Shown one piece after another: positions 32,269-43,383 of a DNA stretch of 43,619 nucleotides (positions are counted from its first letter, which is position 1; each line of letters begins with the position of its first letter). The DNA comes from Neocallimastix lanati (nom. inval.) (lineage: Eukaryota; Neocallimastigomycota; Neocallimastigomycetes; Neocallimastigales; Neocallimastigaceae). Position numbers and translations under genes: made by a program. The notes under the pieces are model-generated. The model searched no databases and was not told the origin of the DNA. It was given only the letters and a program-made list of their open reading frames with translations. Location of the stretch: positions 1 to 43,619 of the forward strand of contig JACVTC010000334.1 of the NCBI GenBank assembly GCA_016946835.1. The letters are read 5' to 3'.

Positions 32269-33482
32269 GGAGTTTTAATTAATCCCTTTTCTTCCATGTC
32301 CGCCAATTGCTTGTAAGTATATGTACATTCGGAAGCTTTATGACCTTGCATGGTGCATTTATGACATATGATAGTTCCACTAGATGCATCATTGTGATTT
32401 CTTCTTCTTGTACTATTTTTCATGTGGTCATTAAAATTTCCATTGATCATATTATTATTATTGTTTATCATGTGAGAATTATTAACATCATTATTTATTA
32501 TATTATTATTGTTAAGGAATTGATTATTAGAATTTCCTTTTACAGTAAAAGTAGAATCCCCCCTAGTATAGTTATTTTGATTATATCTGTTATTGTATGA
32601 TCGATTTTTATAATTTCCAAACCGCATTAATTGAGTATTATTTTTCATATTATAATTATTGTTGTTATTATAATATCCATTATTATAGCCACTAAATTGT
32701 GGGTTAGGTGTATTGTACACATTATAGTTATTAGTGTCAATGTTGGGACCCCAAAGTTTTGGTACATCGTTTCTTCTAGTTGCTGTAAATAAAGTATTAT
32801 TATTAGGATAATAATTTAATCCATAATTTAAATTAGCTTGTCCATTTATTAATTCACCATAAATTGGATGATTTAATATTGGGTTTTGATTAATATTAGT
32901 TTGAGTAATCATCATAGGGGTTCCTCCTGTATATGGCATTGCCTGATTTGTATTTGAAATGATTTCCTTTTCTGCGTCTTCTGCAATTTCTGCAATTTTG
33001 AATGCTTCAGTTACATTTTCACATTCGGCTACAATTACTCTGGAACATGCGAATACTCTTGAGCTAATAGAGTTTGTGTAATCCTTAACAGTAACAAGTT
33101 TTCTATATTCTTGACTAAGCTTATTATATAACTTTTTGTATCTATAATTAAATTTCTTTATAGTTTCTACATTAGAAATTTTTAAGGATTTTAAGATAGA
33201 ACATTTTTCACTTTCTGTAATCTTCAGATATTCTTCAATTGATTCTTGAATTTCCTTTTTCGTAGGGTACTTGATTTCTGAACCTCTTTTTGTTATAAGG
33301 GAGTTTAAAACGCCTTGAATATCTTCTTCAACAGCCTCTTTAGCCCATGTAAATATTTGTCTTGGTTCAATAATATCGTACAAAGCCATTACTTTAGAGA
33401 AATCATTAATCCAACTATCAACATCTCTTCCATAGTTGGATAGAAGTGGTAATACTTTTAATAGTTTTGTTGCGTCAAACAT
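32256..33482 (-). CDS. gag: Element B Gag
   Basis: A 408-residue structural protein of the retrotransposon particle. The N-terminal half (about 1-185) is the capsid-like region, with LSNYGRDVDSWINDFSKVM near the start and VETIKKFNYRYKKLYNKL in the middle, both shared with Gag A and C. An Asn/Tyr-rich linker (about 200-360) leads to one CCHC knuckle, CHKCTMQGHKASEC (373-386), which would bind element RNA. The start is the only sensible ATG after the primer site and a leader of about 200 nt. The final TTA-AAC-CAT codons overlap the frameshift signal. Confidence 0.93.
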   Translation of the reverse strand: MFDATKLLKVLPLLSNYGRDVDSWINDFSKVMALYDIIEPRQIFTWAKEAVEEDIQGVLNSLITKRGSEIKYPTKKEIQESIEEYLKITESEKCSILKSLKISNVETIKKFNYRYKKLYNKLSQEYRKLVTVKDYTNSISSRVFACSRVIVAECENVTEAFKIAEIAEDAEKEIISNTNQAMPYTGGTPMMITQTNINQNPILNHPIYGELINGQANLNYGLNYYPNNNTLFTATRRNDVPKLWGPNIDTNNYNVYNTPNPQFSGYNNGYYNNNNNYNMKNNTQLMRFGNYKNRSYNNRYNQNNYTRGDSTFTVKGNSNNQFLNNNNIINNDVNNSHMINNNNNMINGNFNDHMKNSTRRRNHNDASSGTIICHKCTMQGHKASECTYTYKQLADMEEKGLIKTPLNH

Positions 33483-33680
33483 TTTGAAAATTTAATAATA
33501 GTATATTTTTATATAAAAAAAATGTATATGTATTCAAAATAATAAAAATAATAATAAAAAAAAAAAAACAATATAAGATAATATTAAATCAATTACAAAC
33601 TAAAATAATAAAAAAAAAATTAGTAATTATTATGCTCTGTTATTATTTTCATATAATTTTATCTTGCTTTCATTTATTCC

Positions 33681-33698
33681 CCCCCACGTTGGGCGCCA
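33681..33698 (-). other. Primer binding site of element B (tRNA-Lys type)
   Basis: On the minus strand TGGCGCCCAACGTGGGG begins 4 nt after the 5' LTR. From established knowledge this complements the 3' end of eukaryotic tRNA-Lys(CUU), which ends CCCCACGTTGGGCG-CCA; 17 nt match. The tRNA gene itself is not in the window. Confidence 0.85.
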
Positions 33699-33702
33699 AA
33701 TT

Positions 33703-34274
33703 TGATACGAATAATTTTTATATTGTATCGGGTGGTTCGTGAATGCAAGTTTTATTATAAAATTATATATTCTAATAAAAGAATTATAATAATTATCACA
33801 CAAAAAGATTAAATAAAAATAATAAGAAAAAGATAAAAGAATATTTGTTGTCGTTTTGTTTTATTAAAATATATATATATATTTTTTTTTTTACATTAAT
33901 TATTTTTAAATACTTATTAGTTATTTTAATCTATTCCCTTGAATAATTAAACCTTAACTTTAATAAGTATTTATTTTAAATTTAACTAAAATAATTATTT
34001 TCTAAGTATCTCTGACTTAGATTTATAAATTCCTAATTCTAAACTAATTAAACTACGTCTGTCTAAAAAAATCATTTTTCTTTCATATTTATATATTTAT
34101 TTTTATTAAATCCTATTGGTTCAATTTATATATTATCTTTACTATCTTTACTAATATTTTTTTTATATTATTTTAAATTTAATTAATATTATTATATATA
34201 ATTATTTTATAATTATTTCCTATTTAACTTTACTATTTATATTAAAATTATATTTTTAATTCGGCACCGTACCA
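33703..34274 (-). repeat. Element B 5' LTR
   Basis: 572 bp, identical in length and compared segments to the copy at 25945-26516. TTAC follows on the plus strand (34275-34278). Confidence 0.95.
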
Positions 34275-34278
34275 TTAC

Positions 34279-35065
34279 TGGTATGGTTCATATAGTTTTA
34301 GGAATATAATAATAATTAACACAAATAATAAAATTACAATAAAAATAATTTTGTTTTAAAATCAATGTTTATTTATTTAAATTTATAAAAGAAAAATAAT
34401 AATATAATTATTTATTTAATAAAAAGAAAGTTATTCATTATATTTTATTTCACTAAAAATTACATGTATTTATATTTTTTTATCAAATTAAAATTTGTAA
34501 AGCCTAACTATTTTTTTTAATAAACTAATTACTAATTATTTTAATAAATAAAACATTTAAATTGAAATTGAATTATTATTTTAGTTAATAATATTATTGT
34601 TATAAATAGTAGTTATATATTATTGAATTATTAATTATTTAATAATAGTTTAATACTAATATATATAAAATAAAAATAAAGAGATTATACAGAATATTTT
34701 ATTGTGGTTTAGTTAAATTTAATAATTAAAAATAAATTTAAATTGATAACGAAAATTTTAATAACTAATTAAATAGATTTGATTATTTTCAATATAACAT
34801 AATACAAAAGAAATATAATATTAATATATTAAGTGGGCAAGGACAATATTCTTGGCTAAAGATTTTTAATACATTATAATGGAATCGGATCGATAATTCA
34901 AAAAGGAATTATAAGTTAATTAGTGATTTATTAACTTAAGATTTCTATTTAGTAATATTTGAAGAATATTGGAAAGTTCCAATTATATAGAATAGAATAA
35001 TCTATAAGGTTAGAATAATTTAAATTATTCTAGCACAATTAGTATTATTTGTTCATTCTGTATTA
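34279..35065 (-). mobile_element. Solo LTR Z between elements B and C
   Basis: A 787-bp non-coding module that starts TGGTATGG and ends GTATTA (plus strand), with TTAC on both sides (34275-34278 and 35066-35069). Its beginning (a GGAATATAATAATAATTAACACAA-like stretch split by indels) resembles the starts of the B and C LTRs. The final CA is changed to TA, so it is older than B and C. Orientation is inferred from that similarity. Confidence 0.65.
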
Positions 35066-35069
35066 TTAC

Positions 35070-35689
35070 TGATACGATATTTTATTAAATACCGTATATG
35101 TTAGTTGGGCGTTTGTGCAAAAGGGAATTACTCCAAGAATATTATATTACAATAATTATATTTACTTTTTATTTATTTATCTTTTATTATTTTATTTATT
35201 ATATTTTATCATAAAAAAAAAAAAATACATGTTTTATTATTATTCCTTAAAAAAAAAAGAAAATATTTATTTATAAATTATTTTCATAATTATATTTTTA
35301 CTAATTTTATAAATTTTATTTATCGAAACACTAAAATTAATTAATAAATATAAATATTCATAACTTTTTACTTATAACTATTAATTCATATTGTTTAACA
35401 TTATTTAAAAATTATTTTAATATTAACATCAATTTAATTAAACATTCAATCTCCGTTATAATTAATATAACTAATTTTACTATATTATCAACAATTCTTT
35501 TAATATTTTTAATATTATTATTTAATTTAATATTTTAATAATTAATAATAATAAATTATCTTTAATAATATATTAATAATATATTTTAAGATTCATTATA
35601 TAAAATTAATTTTTAATAAATATTTATATTAATAATTTTTCTAAATAATTTTTCTATTATTTTCTATTATTTTTACTGGACATGCATCA
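35070..35689 (-). repeat. Element C 3' LTR
   Basis: 620 bp; plus strand TGATACGATATTTTATT...CATGCATCA, with inverted termini TGATAC/GCATCA. TTAC precedes it (35066-35069). Confidence 0.9.
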
Positions 35690-35860
35690 AGATGCCCCCA
35701 CTTAGCTTAGACTTCGTCCCTTGAAGTCTATAAGCATATTAAAATATTTATTAAACTAATAATACTATTATATATTTTATAATATTTTTTTTATATTTTT
35801 TTTTTTTTATATTTTTTATATATATCAAAATTTTTTTTTTTTTTTTTATATATATATCAT

Positions 35861-35910
<50 letters not shown>
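35690..35910 (-). other. Element C 3' region: G-rich tract, hairpin and poly(A)
   Basis: Minus strand: AAGTGGGGGCATCT adjoins the LTR, with hairpin AGACTTC/GAAGTCT (35709-35729) just before it. A T run of more than 45 on the plus strand (35863-35912) abuts the pol stop. Confidence 0.75.
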
Positions 35911-35915
<5 letters not shown>

Positions 35916-38900
35916 GATTATAATTTAGGAAATTACTAATATATGGAATTACATTTTTTAGATGAATGTTTCTCTCTGCAATTTCGTTCGTATAAGGATC
36001 ACATACTGTGACAGTATTAAATTGCTGTTTAACTATTTTTAATGGTCCGATATAATAAGGGTCTAGTTTCCTTCGATTGAAATTTCTAACTAAAACTAGG
36101 TCTCCTGGTTTGAATTCACTTCTTAATCTTTTAATCTGTCTTCTCCTATCTTTCCATAATTCATTTGCAGTTTCAATATTTTTGATTGCTTCAGAAATCC
36201 AATTATGGTGATTAATAAATTTTCGAACAAAATATTCTTCTTCTGATTCTTCAGGAAATCTTTTGTCAATATTAATTGCTAATTCAAATGGTTGTAAGTC
36301 TTTCCTACCATAGAGTAATTCGAAACTACTAAATTTAGTAACTTCATTTTTTGTTGTTCTTAAAGCCCAAAGTGCACTAGGTAAAATATCATCCCATTCT
36401 TGATTTTGTTTACTTAATTCTTTAAATTGGCTTTTAAGAATTCTAATATATTTGACTATTTCTCTATTCCTGTTTTCAACTTCTCCGTTAGAAGCAGGAT
36501 GATAAGTACTAATATAATGTACATAGACATCATTTAAATCTAGGAAAGCTTTTGTTTTATCAGATATGAATTGCGGGCCATTATCAGTAATTAATATCTC
36601 TGGAATCCCGTGTCTTGAAAATATATTATTTAAAAATCTAATGACATCTTCTGATTCTGTTTTGGCTAATGCTTCAGCTTCCACCCATTTTGTTAAATAA
36701 TCTACAAGTACTATTATATATTTATTACCTCTGAAAGATTCGTATAAGGGTCCAACTAAATCCAATCCTACCCGAGTAAAAGGTAGACCTGGGGGTGTAG
36801 CTAAATCTTCTGTAAATACATTCGGTGGTTGTGGTTTACATAATTGACATACATGACAAGATTTAATAAATAATCTGATATCCTTATTCATTCCTATCCA
36901 ATAATAGTTCCTTTTCAAACGATGGTAGGTTTTAAAGTTACCTTCATGTCCTAAACAATGAGCTTTACTAATAAGTTCCCATTTTTCATTATCATTAAAT
37001 ATTACTTTTCTTAATTCATTATTATCTTTATAATACTGAACTCCATCAATTAATACAAATTTCTGGTTTATTATTTTTTTATAGAAATCATTTAGTATTT
37101 CAGTACTATCATCAATATCATTATTATTAGTATTAACATGATTAATATTATTATTATTATTATCATTATTATTAAAACTATGTTTATTATTTTCTTCAGT
37201 TTGAAATACCATATAATTCACATTCAATTTATTTTCCACTCCATTATTTTCACTATTATTATTATGTAATTTATTATTAAACTTATTAATGTTATTTACA
37301 TTATTTTTAATTTCCTCATATTCCATTTTGTAATTTTCATTATTACTATTGATCTTAATTTCATCCACTAACTCTTTTATTTTATTAATTTTAGTATTTT
37401 TCTTATTTCTAATTTCTTCATTATTTTTAATTTCACAATTTTGAATTTCATTATTTATAACTTGGTTGAATACATCTTTATTATAATTTTTTATATTATT
37501 TCTTTTATTTTTATTTTTTATATGTTTATCATCATTTTTTATATTTTTGATTATATATTTTTCATTGTTAGAATGTAATCTAGATAGTGCATCAGCAACT
37601 ACATTCCTCCTCCCCTCTTCATATAACACTTTAATTTTTAAAATACTGAACTCAGTTATCCATTTGACATGCCTTGCTGAAGAAGGTTCTTTATTTTTAA
37701 ATATGTAAACTAAAGGCTTATGATCGGTATAAAGAATTGTCTCAAAACTATTACCAGTGAGAAAAGGTTTAAATTTCATGACACAGTAAAATGCGGCAAG
37801 CCCCTCAAGTTCTGTAATGCTATAATTGATTTCAGAATTGGAAAGTGTCCTACTTTCATAATATAATGGCTTCTCAATGTTGTCATCGTCTAACTGAAGT
37901 AGTACCCCGCCAATTCCTGATTTAGATGCATCTGAACGAACAATAAATGGTTTATCAAAATTTGGAGGTGACAATATAGGTGCATTAATAAGACGAATTT
38001 TTAAAAATTCAAATGCATTATTAGATTCGGTAGACCAAACAAAAGGAACATTCTTTTTTGTTAAATCATATAAAGGTTTAGCAATTTGGGCAAAATGGCT
38101 AATGAATTTCCGGTAATATCCAATTGCCCCTAAGAAAGAACGTAACTGTTTTAAATTAGAAGGAGGTAACCAATTAGCAATAACTTTTATTTTAGAATTC
38201 ATAGGTTTTATACCCTTAGTAGAAAGAGTATGACCAAGGAGCTCAACTTCTTCTTTAAAGAAATCACATTTTTCAAAATTCACTTTTAATCCATTATTAG
38301 CAAGAATGAGGAATACTTTTTCTAGGTCTTTGATGTGTTGATCTAATGAAGGAGAATAAATAACTAAGTCATCTATGTAAATAAAAACACATACTCCGAT
38401 TAAATCAAAAAATATTCTGTTCATCTCCCTTTGAAAAGTAGCGGGAGCGTTGCATAGTCCAAAAGGCATAACTTCAAAATTAAAGTTTCCGTAAATGGTC
38501 GTAAAGCAAGTGATATCTTTATCATCAGAATGCATAGGAATCTGATGGTACCCTGAGAAGAGATCAATAGTAGACAAAATAGAAATATCACCGCTAACAT
38601 AGTAAAGTATATCATCTATTAAAGGAAGTGCATAAGCGTCCTTTAATGTACAATTATTAATCTTCCTGTAGTCAACACACATTCTCACTTGACCATTCTT
38701 TTTCGGTACCAGTACTACAGGAGAAGACCAAGGAGAACTAGAAGGGACAATTAAGTTATTATTTATAAGTTTAATTAATTCCTTTTTAAGTGCATCAGCT
38801 TGCACTTTTGAAATACGGTAGGCCCTCTGTTTAATAGGTGTTGTTCCTGGTATTAAATTAATTCTATGAGGATATAGCTTTGACGAACCCAAATCGTCAG

Positions 38901-39200
38901 TTTTCAGTGCAAGAACACTAATATAATTTAAAAATAATTTTTCTACATCAGCTTTCAAATTTTCTGGTAATTTTTTTACAATAGAGTGAATCATTTCCAG
39001 TTTAGATATTGTGTCGTCTGTGCAAACCTCGTTTTCATTATGTAGTACTTCATTAGTTATTAATAAAAGAGATGGAATCAATTGTGTTGTAATATCAACC
39101 GTTTTATTCTTATATTCTTTCCTTTCAATATTTCTATCTACTAATTTATAATTACTATTTAATTTGTTATTGCCGTTTTGATCAGAATCGATTTTGATGG
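35911..39200 (-). CDS. pol: Element C Pol: RT, RNase H and integrase (separated from protease by a frameshift)
   Basis: A long frame of 1056 residues counted from 39081, open upstream to about 39200 where it loses phase with the protease frame. Numbering from 39081: RT with LSTIDLFSGYHQ and FIYIDD (Asp237, Asp238); RNase H with RSDASKSGIGG (Asp384); an Asn/Lys-rich insert of about 150 residues (505-655), much longer than in B; integrase zinc finger H708-H712-C742-C745; catalytic Asp774, Asp833, Glu869 (DX58DX35E); GPY/F-like YYIGPLKIVK. These domains are intact. With the shift at about 39200 this part could not be made as Gag-Pol unless the shift is a sequencing error. About 75% similar to Pol B by eye in RT and IN. 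Confidence 0.9.
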
Positions 39201-40178
39201 AAGTTTAGAATGTAGTATGGGATTTATATTGTTTGTAACTTTAGAATTAATTTTATGATCATTTATTTTATAATTGTCAATTTTATCATCATTCTTATTA
39301 TTATTCGTTTTTATTTTGATATTATTTTCTTTATCGATGTCGACACTATTAAAGAAAGGTAATTTTACATTAAAATTATTTATGTTAATATTAGGTAACT
39401 CTGATTTAGCATATGTAAAAAGTATATTATTATTATCATTATTATTATCATTGTCACTCCAACTAGTTTCAGAATCCTCATCATTCTCTTCAGAAGAATT
39501 ATTATTTATATTATTCTCCTTATTCATATTATTTTCTTCGTCATTAATTCTATTTGTACTTTCAGAAGGACTCAAGCTAACATCATAAAATAAAGAAGCT
39601 AATTCTATAGGATTATTATTTTCATCAATATGATATAAGGTATCATTAACTAAATTTATATCAAATCTATTTCGTTTAAGTGTGTCAATACCTATTAATA
39701 TATCAAAGATATCATCCTTATCAATTTTCCTAAAGTAATCGATAAAAGTGTAATTTCCAATAGATATTTTTAGTTCATAAATATCTGAACAAGTTGAATT
39801 GTTGGAATATACCTGAAAAATTTTTTCGGATATTCTCCCAATAGGATTTTTATTAATTTTAAATTTTTTTAAAGCCGTAGTGGTAATCAAATTAACGCTA
39901 GCACACGAGTCCAAGAAAATTTCAGCTGGTTTCTTATCCACAGTGCCTTTAACTTTAATCACTTTATGTTGGCTTATAATTGTCATTACATTTATTAAAG
40001 ATGTATTCAAATTTTTCTTTATTTTCTCTTTTCCTTCGGTTAATTTTAATGCTTTTGTAAATTCTGACCTGAACTTTGGAAACAGGTCTAACAAATATAC
40101 TAACTTCGTTATGACTTCGGTTGATGCTACTTCCTTGATAAAGTCCTTAATTTTAAATTCATTAAAATCTTCCATCAT
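39159..40178 (-). pseudogene. pol: Element C protease part of pol (frameshifted fragment)
   Basis: A 339-residue frame holding the retropepsin: FIKEVASTEVITKLVYLLDL, then EIFLDSCASVNLIT (Asp90 of the fragment, Cys in place of Gly) and DILIGIDTLKRNRFDINLV, all also in Pol B. An Asn/Asp/Ser-rich C-terminal part ends at a stop at 39159. A shift by one frame at about 39195-39205 would be needed to connect with RT. Another frame change near 40180-40230 separates it from the N-terminal linker. Confidence 0.85.
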
Positions 40179-40180
40179 TT

Positions 40181-41187
40181 TTATGTGTTTCTCTGGCTTG
40201 GAATAACTTTTAACATTGATGGGTATATCATCTTGTTACTGCTCAGTATTTCATTTATTTTATTCAATTTATTCGCTTTTTTTACATTTCTAATATTTGG
40301 TTGATTGATATAAGAAAGATCCAAATATTCTAATTTATTTGTATTATTATTAGTTATTGTTTGATTAGTTGGTGGTTGTGAATCCTCAAAAATTTCAATA
40401 GATTCATTGAAAGTAACATTTTTATGATCTTTATTTTCTTTAAATTCTTTACCTTCTTCTTTTTCTGTTGATAGTTTGACATTCGTTCCTCCCTCATCTA
40501 TTATCATATCAGGTGTTCCTGTAGTTGCTAATTTATTAACGTTTAATTTTCTTTTCATAATAGTATTTTTTCTTCATAGCATTTGTAATAATTGGAACTG
40601 GATTATCTATAAGCTTTTTCTTTATTTCTTTGGTATATGGGGAGATTTTTATTGAATTATTTTTACCTTTCTTTTGGGCAACAGCGATAATTTCCTCATT
40701 ATGGTAATTATCAAAATTATTATAAATATTATTTGAATTAGGTTCATTATTAATTTTCTTTTCATTATCATTTATAGAAATTCTATTTAAATCAATTTCA
40801 TTGTTACTTTGATCATCATTATTATTTTTATAAGTATTATTTATATTAACATCATTGTTAACTTGTTTATTAATAGTGTCATTTTCATAGATGTTGTTAT
40901 GATTACTATTATTTAATTTATAACCGTTACTAGTATTCTTACTAAGATATTCTATATTATTTAAGTTATTATTATTATTATTATTGGAATAAATATTATC
41001 AATACTTGTATGATTATCATCAAATAAACTGTTTGTATAATTTATTTTATTATTCTTATTTAAATAATTATTGTTTATATCATAATTATGTGAATTATCA
41101 TTATAAGGATATCCATTATTTATTACATCATTATTTGAAGTTGCACTAGCATTATATGAATTATTATTATTATTATTATTATTATGT

Positions 41188-41218
<31 letters not shown>

Positions 41219-41376
41219 AATTATTATCATTAGTATTATTATAATTATTTTTTATTTTCATAGTATTATTATTTAACTTGGGAGAGTATGTTAAATTTAC
41301 ATATTCTTCATTAATACTATTATTTTTATTATAAGTTTGAAGTTTGGTTTGGTTAACGGGAGTTGTCCTTCTCCCA
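40181..41376 (-). pseudogene. pol: Element C N-terminal Pol linker in two frames
   Basis: Two overlapping frames (40536-41261 and 40181-40558) together correspond to the Asn-rich linker of Pol B. Shared short motifs are PYTKEIKKKL-DNPVPIITNAM (B: PYDKNKTINNLKDQPTPIIT) and LEYLDLSYI (B: LEYLDPSFI). The Asn stretches are coded by TTA-type repeats on the plus strand. A frame change near 40545 and another near 40200 break it. Confidence 0.7.
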
Positions 41377-41390
41377 TTATTTAGTTTAAA
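41357..41390 (-). promoter_or_regulatory. -1 ribosomal frameshift signal of element C
   Basis: Minus strand: TTTAAAC (41390-41384) in gag phase, spacer TAAATAA (gag stop first), stem TGGGAG (41376-41371), loop AAGGACAA identical to B, stem CTCCCG (41362-41357). Pol (frame of 41261) is again -1 relative to gag (frame of 41734). Confidence 0.85.
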
Positions 41391-42676
41391 TTATTAAAGC
41401 TATCTCCATTATTATTATTATTATTTACATTAGCTTTGAAATTACTATTAATATTTGAACTAGTAGTATTAATATCCTGATTTATTCCATTAGAATTTCT
41501 ATTAAAATTATTATTTCCAGTGGGAATATTATTCTCATTAAAATTATTATTATTTCTATTAGCAATATTATTTCCAGTAAATTTATTATTTTTATTAAAG
41601 TAATAATTACTACCATTAAAAGAATTATTGTAGCCATTTTTATTACTATTATTATAATAATTGTTATATTTATTACTATTATTATTATAATCAAAATTAT
41701 TATTATAATTATTACCCATATCATTATTATTCATATTATAAAGATTATTATTTCTATTACTACATTATTTTTATTATTAGGACATTCATAAGCTTATGTC
41801 CTACTTGTTTACATGAGTAACACATAACTGATTTTCTAGCTTTGGTTCGTAGTTATTATAGAATCTTCTTGTATCATAAGTATTATTTTGTTGAATTTGT
41901 TCTACTCCGTGATAATAATTATTATTATTATTAAAACTTTTATTTTATTGTTACTATATCTACCTGTGTAAACATTCTATTATTGGTGGAGTTTTATTTA
42001 TATAACCCATAACATATGATGACGCTTGATATGAATTATCTAAATTATTTCCATGTTCTCTTAAGCTCCTATAAATTGGATGATTTAATAAATTGTTACT
42101 ATTTTTATTTATGTTGTTTTGATATATCATAACATTCTGAGAATTTTTGTTTGTTATAGTTCGTACTTCAGCTTTTTCTGCACGTTCTGCTACTTCGAAC
42201 GCTTCTGTTAATGTTTTACAGTTGGCCAAAATTACTTGAGAATGTACATATACCCTATCATGTATAGCATTTAAATAATCATCGACACATATTAATTTTT
42301 TATATTCCAAGTCAAGTCGATGATAAAGAGTTAAATAATATAATTAAATCCTTTAATTGTTTCATTTCTTTTTATTTTTAAGGCCTTTAAAATTGAACAC
42401 TTATCATTTTGAGTAATTTCTAAATAATCTTCAAGGCTCTCTGGATTTCTTTATATGAGGGAAACCTTTTAACATTATTTCTTGTAGTACATAAAGATTT
42501 TAAAAGGTTTTTATGTCAGCCTCTACTGCGTTCTTTACCCAAATAAAAATTCTGTTTGGTTCCTCAATGTTGTAAATTTCCATAACATTTTTGAAATCTT
42601 CTATCCAAGAATCTATGTCCTTACCATAATTTGCTAAGTATGGTAAGTCTCTTCTAATTTTCGAAGCGTCCGCCAT
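41381..42676 (-). pseudogene. gag: Element C Gag, broken by several frameshifts
   Basis: It starts at the ATG at 42676 with MADASKIRRDLPYLANYGKD, matching the Gag B N-terminus. A 1-nt loss in an A run near 42515 shifts frame. The next readable part (41960-42310) contains KKLICVDDYLNAIHDRV and CKTLTEAFEVAERAE as in Gag B. A CCHC knuckle begins CYSCKQVGHK (about 41827-41798), but the frame shifts before the final Cys. The last part (41381-41734) is Asn-rich and ends AATTTAAACTAA-like in the frameshift signal. At least three shifts, so no functional Gag as written. Confidence 0.85.
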
Positions 42677-43199
42677 TTATCTAATTATTATTTTAATTTG
42701 AAATTATATTCTTATATACTTTTACGAGTATAATAAAATATTATTATTTATTTTTATATTATTATTATTATTATTAATTTACTATTACTAAAAATTATTA
42801 TATATTATTATTACTTAATTCACTATTACTAAAATATATTTATTATTATTAATTATTACTTAATTCACTATTACTAAAATATTATATTATTATTATTAAA
42901 ATATTATCTATTATTTTTTTTTTTCTAAATATTATCATATACTATTAATAAAATATTATTTAATATTAATTTTTATACTAAACTATTACTACTTTTTATA
43001 ATATCATTTCTTAATTAAAGGTTTATTCGTTTTTATACTGGTCCGAATTCCCAGTTGTCTTTAATTACTAATAAAGATGATAATAAAAAAAATTAACTAT
43101 ACTAATAATAATAATTAAAGACTTATTCGTTTTTATTCTGGTTCGAACTCCCAGTTACCTTTAATTATTATTTAATAATAATCATAATAATTTTAGGCG

Positions 43200-43231
<32 letters not shown>

Positions 43232-43361
43232 TTTTATATATTACTATTATAAAAAAATTAATTATTTAATTTTAATTTAATATTAATTATTTAATTGTCT
43301 TTATTTTTTTAAAAAGTAAATATCAATATAAATATAAATTTCATAATATTCTTGGTTTGCA
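42677..43361 (-). other. Element C leader with two hairpin repeats
   Basis: Mostly TTA-rich sequence. Two copies of a unit of about 65 bp (about 43013-43068 and 43110-43165) contain TATTCGTTTTTAT followed by CTGGTTCGAACTCCCAGTT or its variant, bounded by ATTAAAG and CTTTAAT, which can pair. A T25 run lies at about 43200-43224. Confidence 0.75.
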
Positions 43362-43379
43362 CGCCCGGATTCTCCACCA
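43362..43379 (-). other. Primer binding site of element C
   Basis: Minus strand TGGTGGAGAATCCGGGCG begins 4 nt after the 5' LTR. It implies a tRNA with 3' acceptor strand ATTCTCC, discriminator A and CCA. It is close to the element A site (TGGTGGAGA shared), so another tRNA-Ala isoacceptor is possible, but I cannot identify the tRNA. Confidence 0.75.
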
Positions 43380-43383
43380 TTTT

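Larger units (their letters stand above)
25945..34274 (-). mobile_element. Element B: intact Ty3/Gypsy LTR retrotransposon
   Basis: An 8330-bp element on the minus strand with two 572-bp LTRs in which I see no difference. It is flanked by TTAC (25941-25944 and 34275-34278). Order on the minus strand: 5' LTR, tRNA-Lys type primer site, short leader, gag, pol in the -1 frame, 1.3-kb repeat-rich 3' region, 3' LTR. Both ORFs are intact with all catalytic residues, so it is recent and possibly active. It is related to, but well separated from, element A, and closest to element C. Confidence 0.95.
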
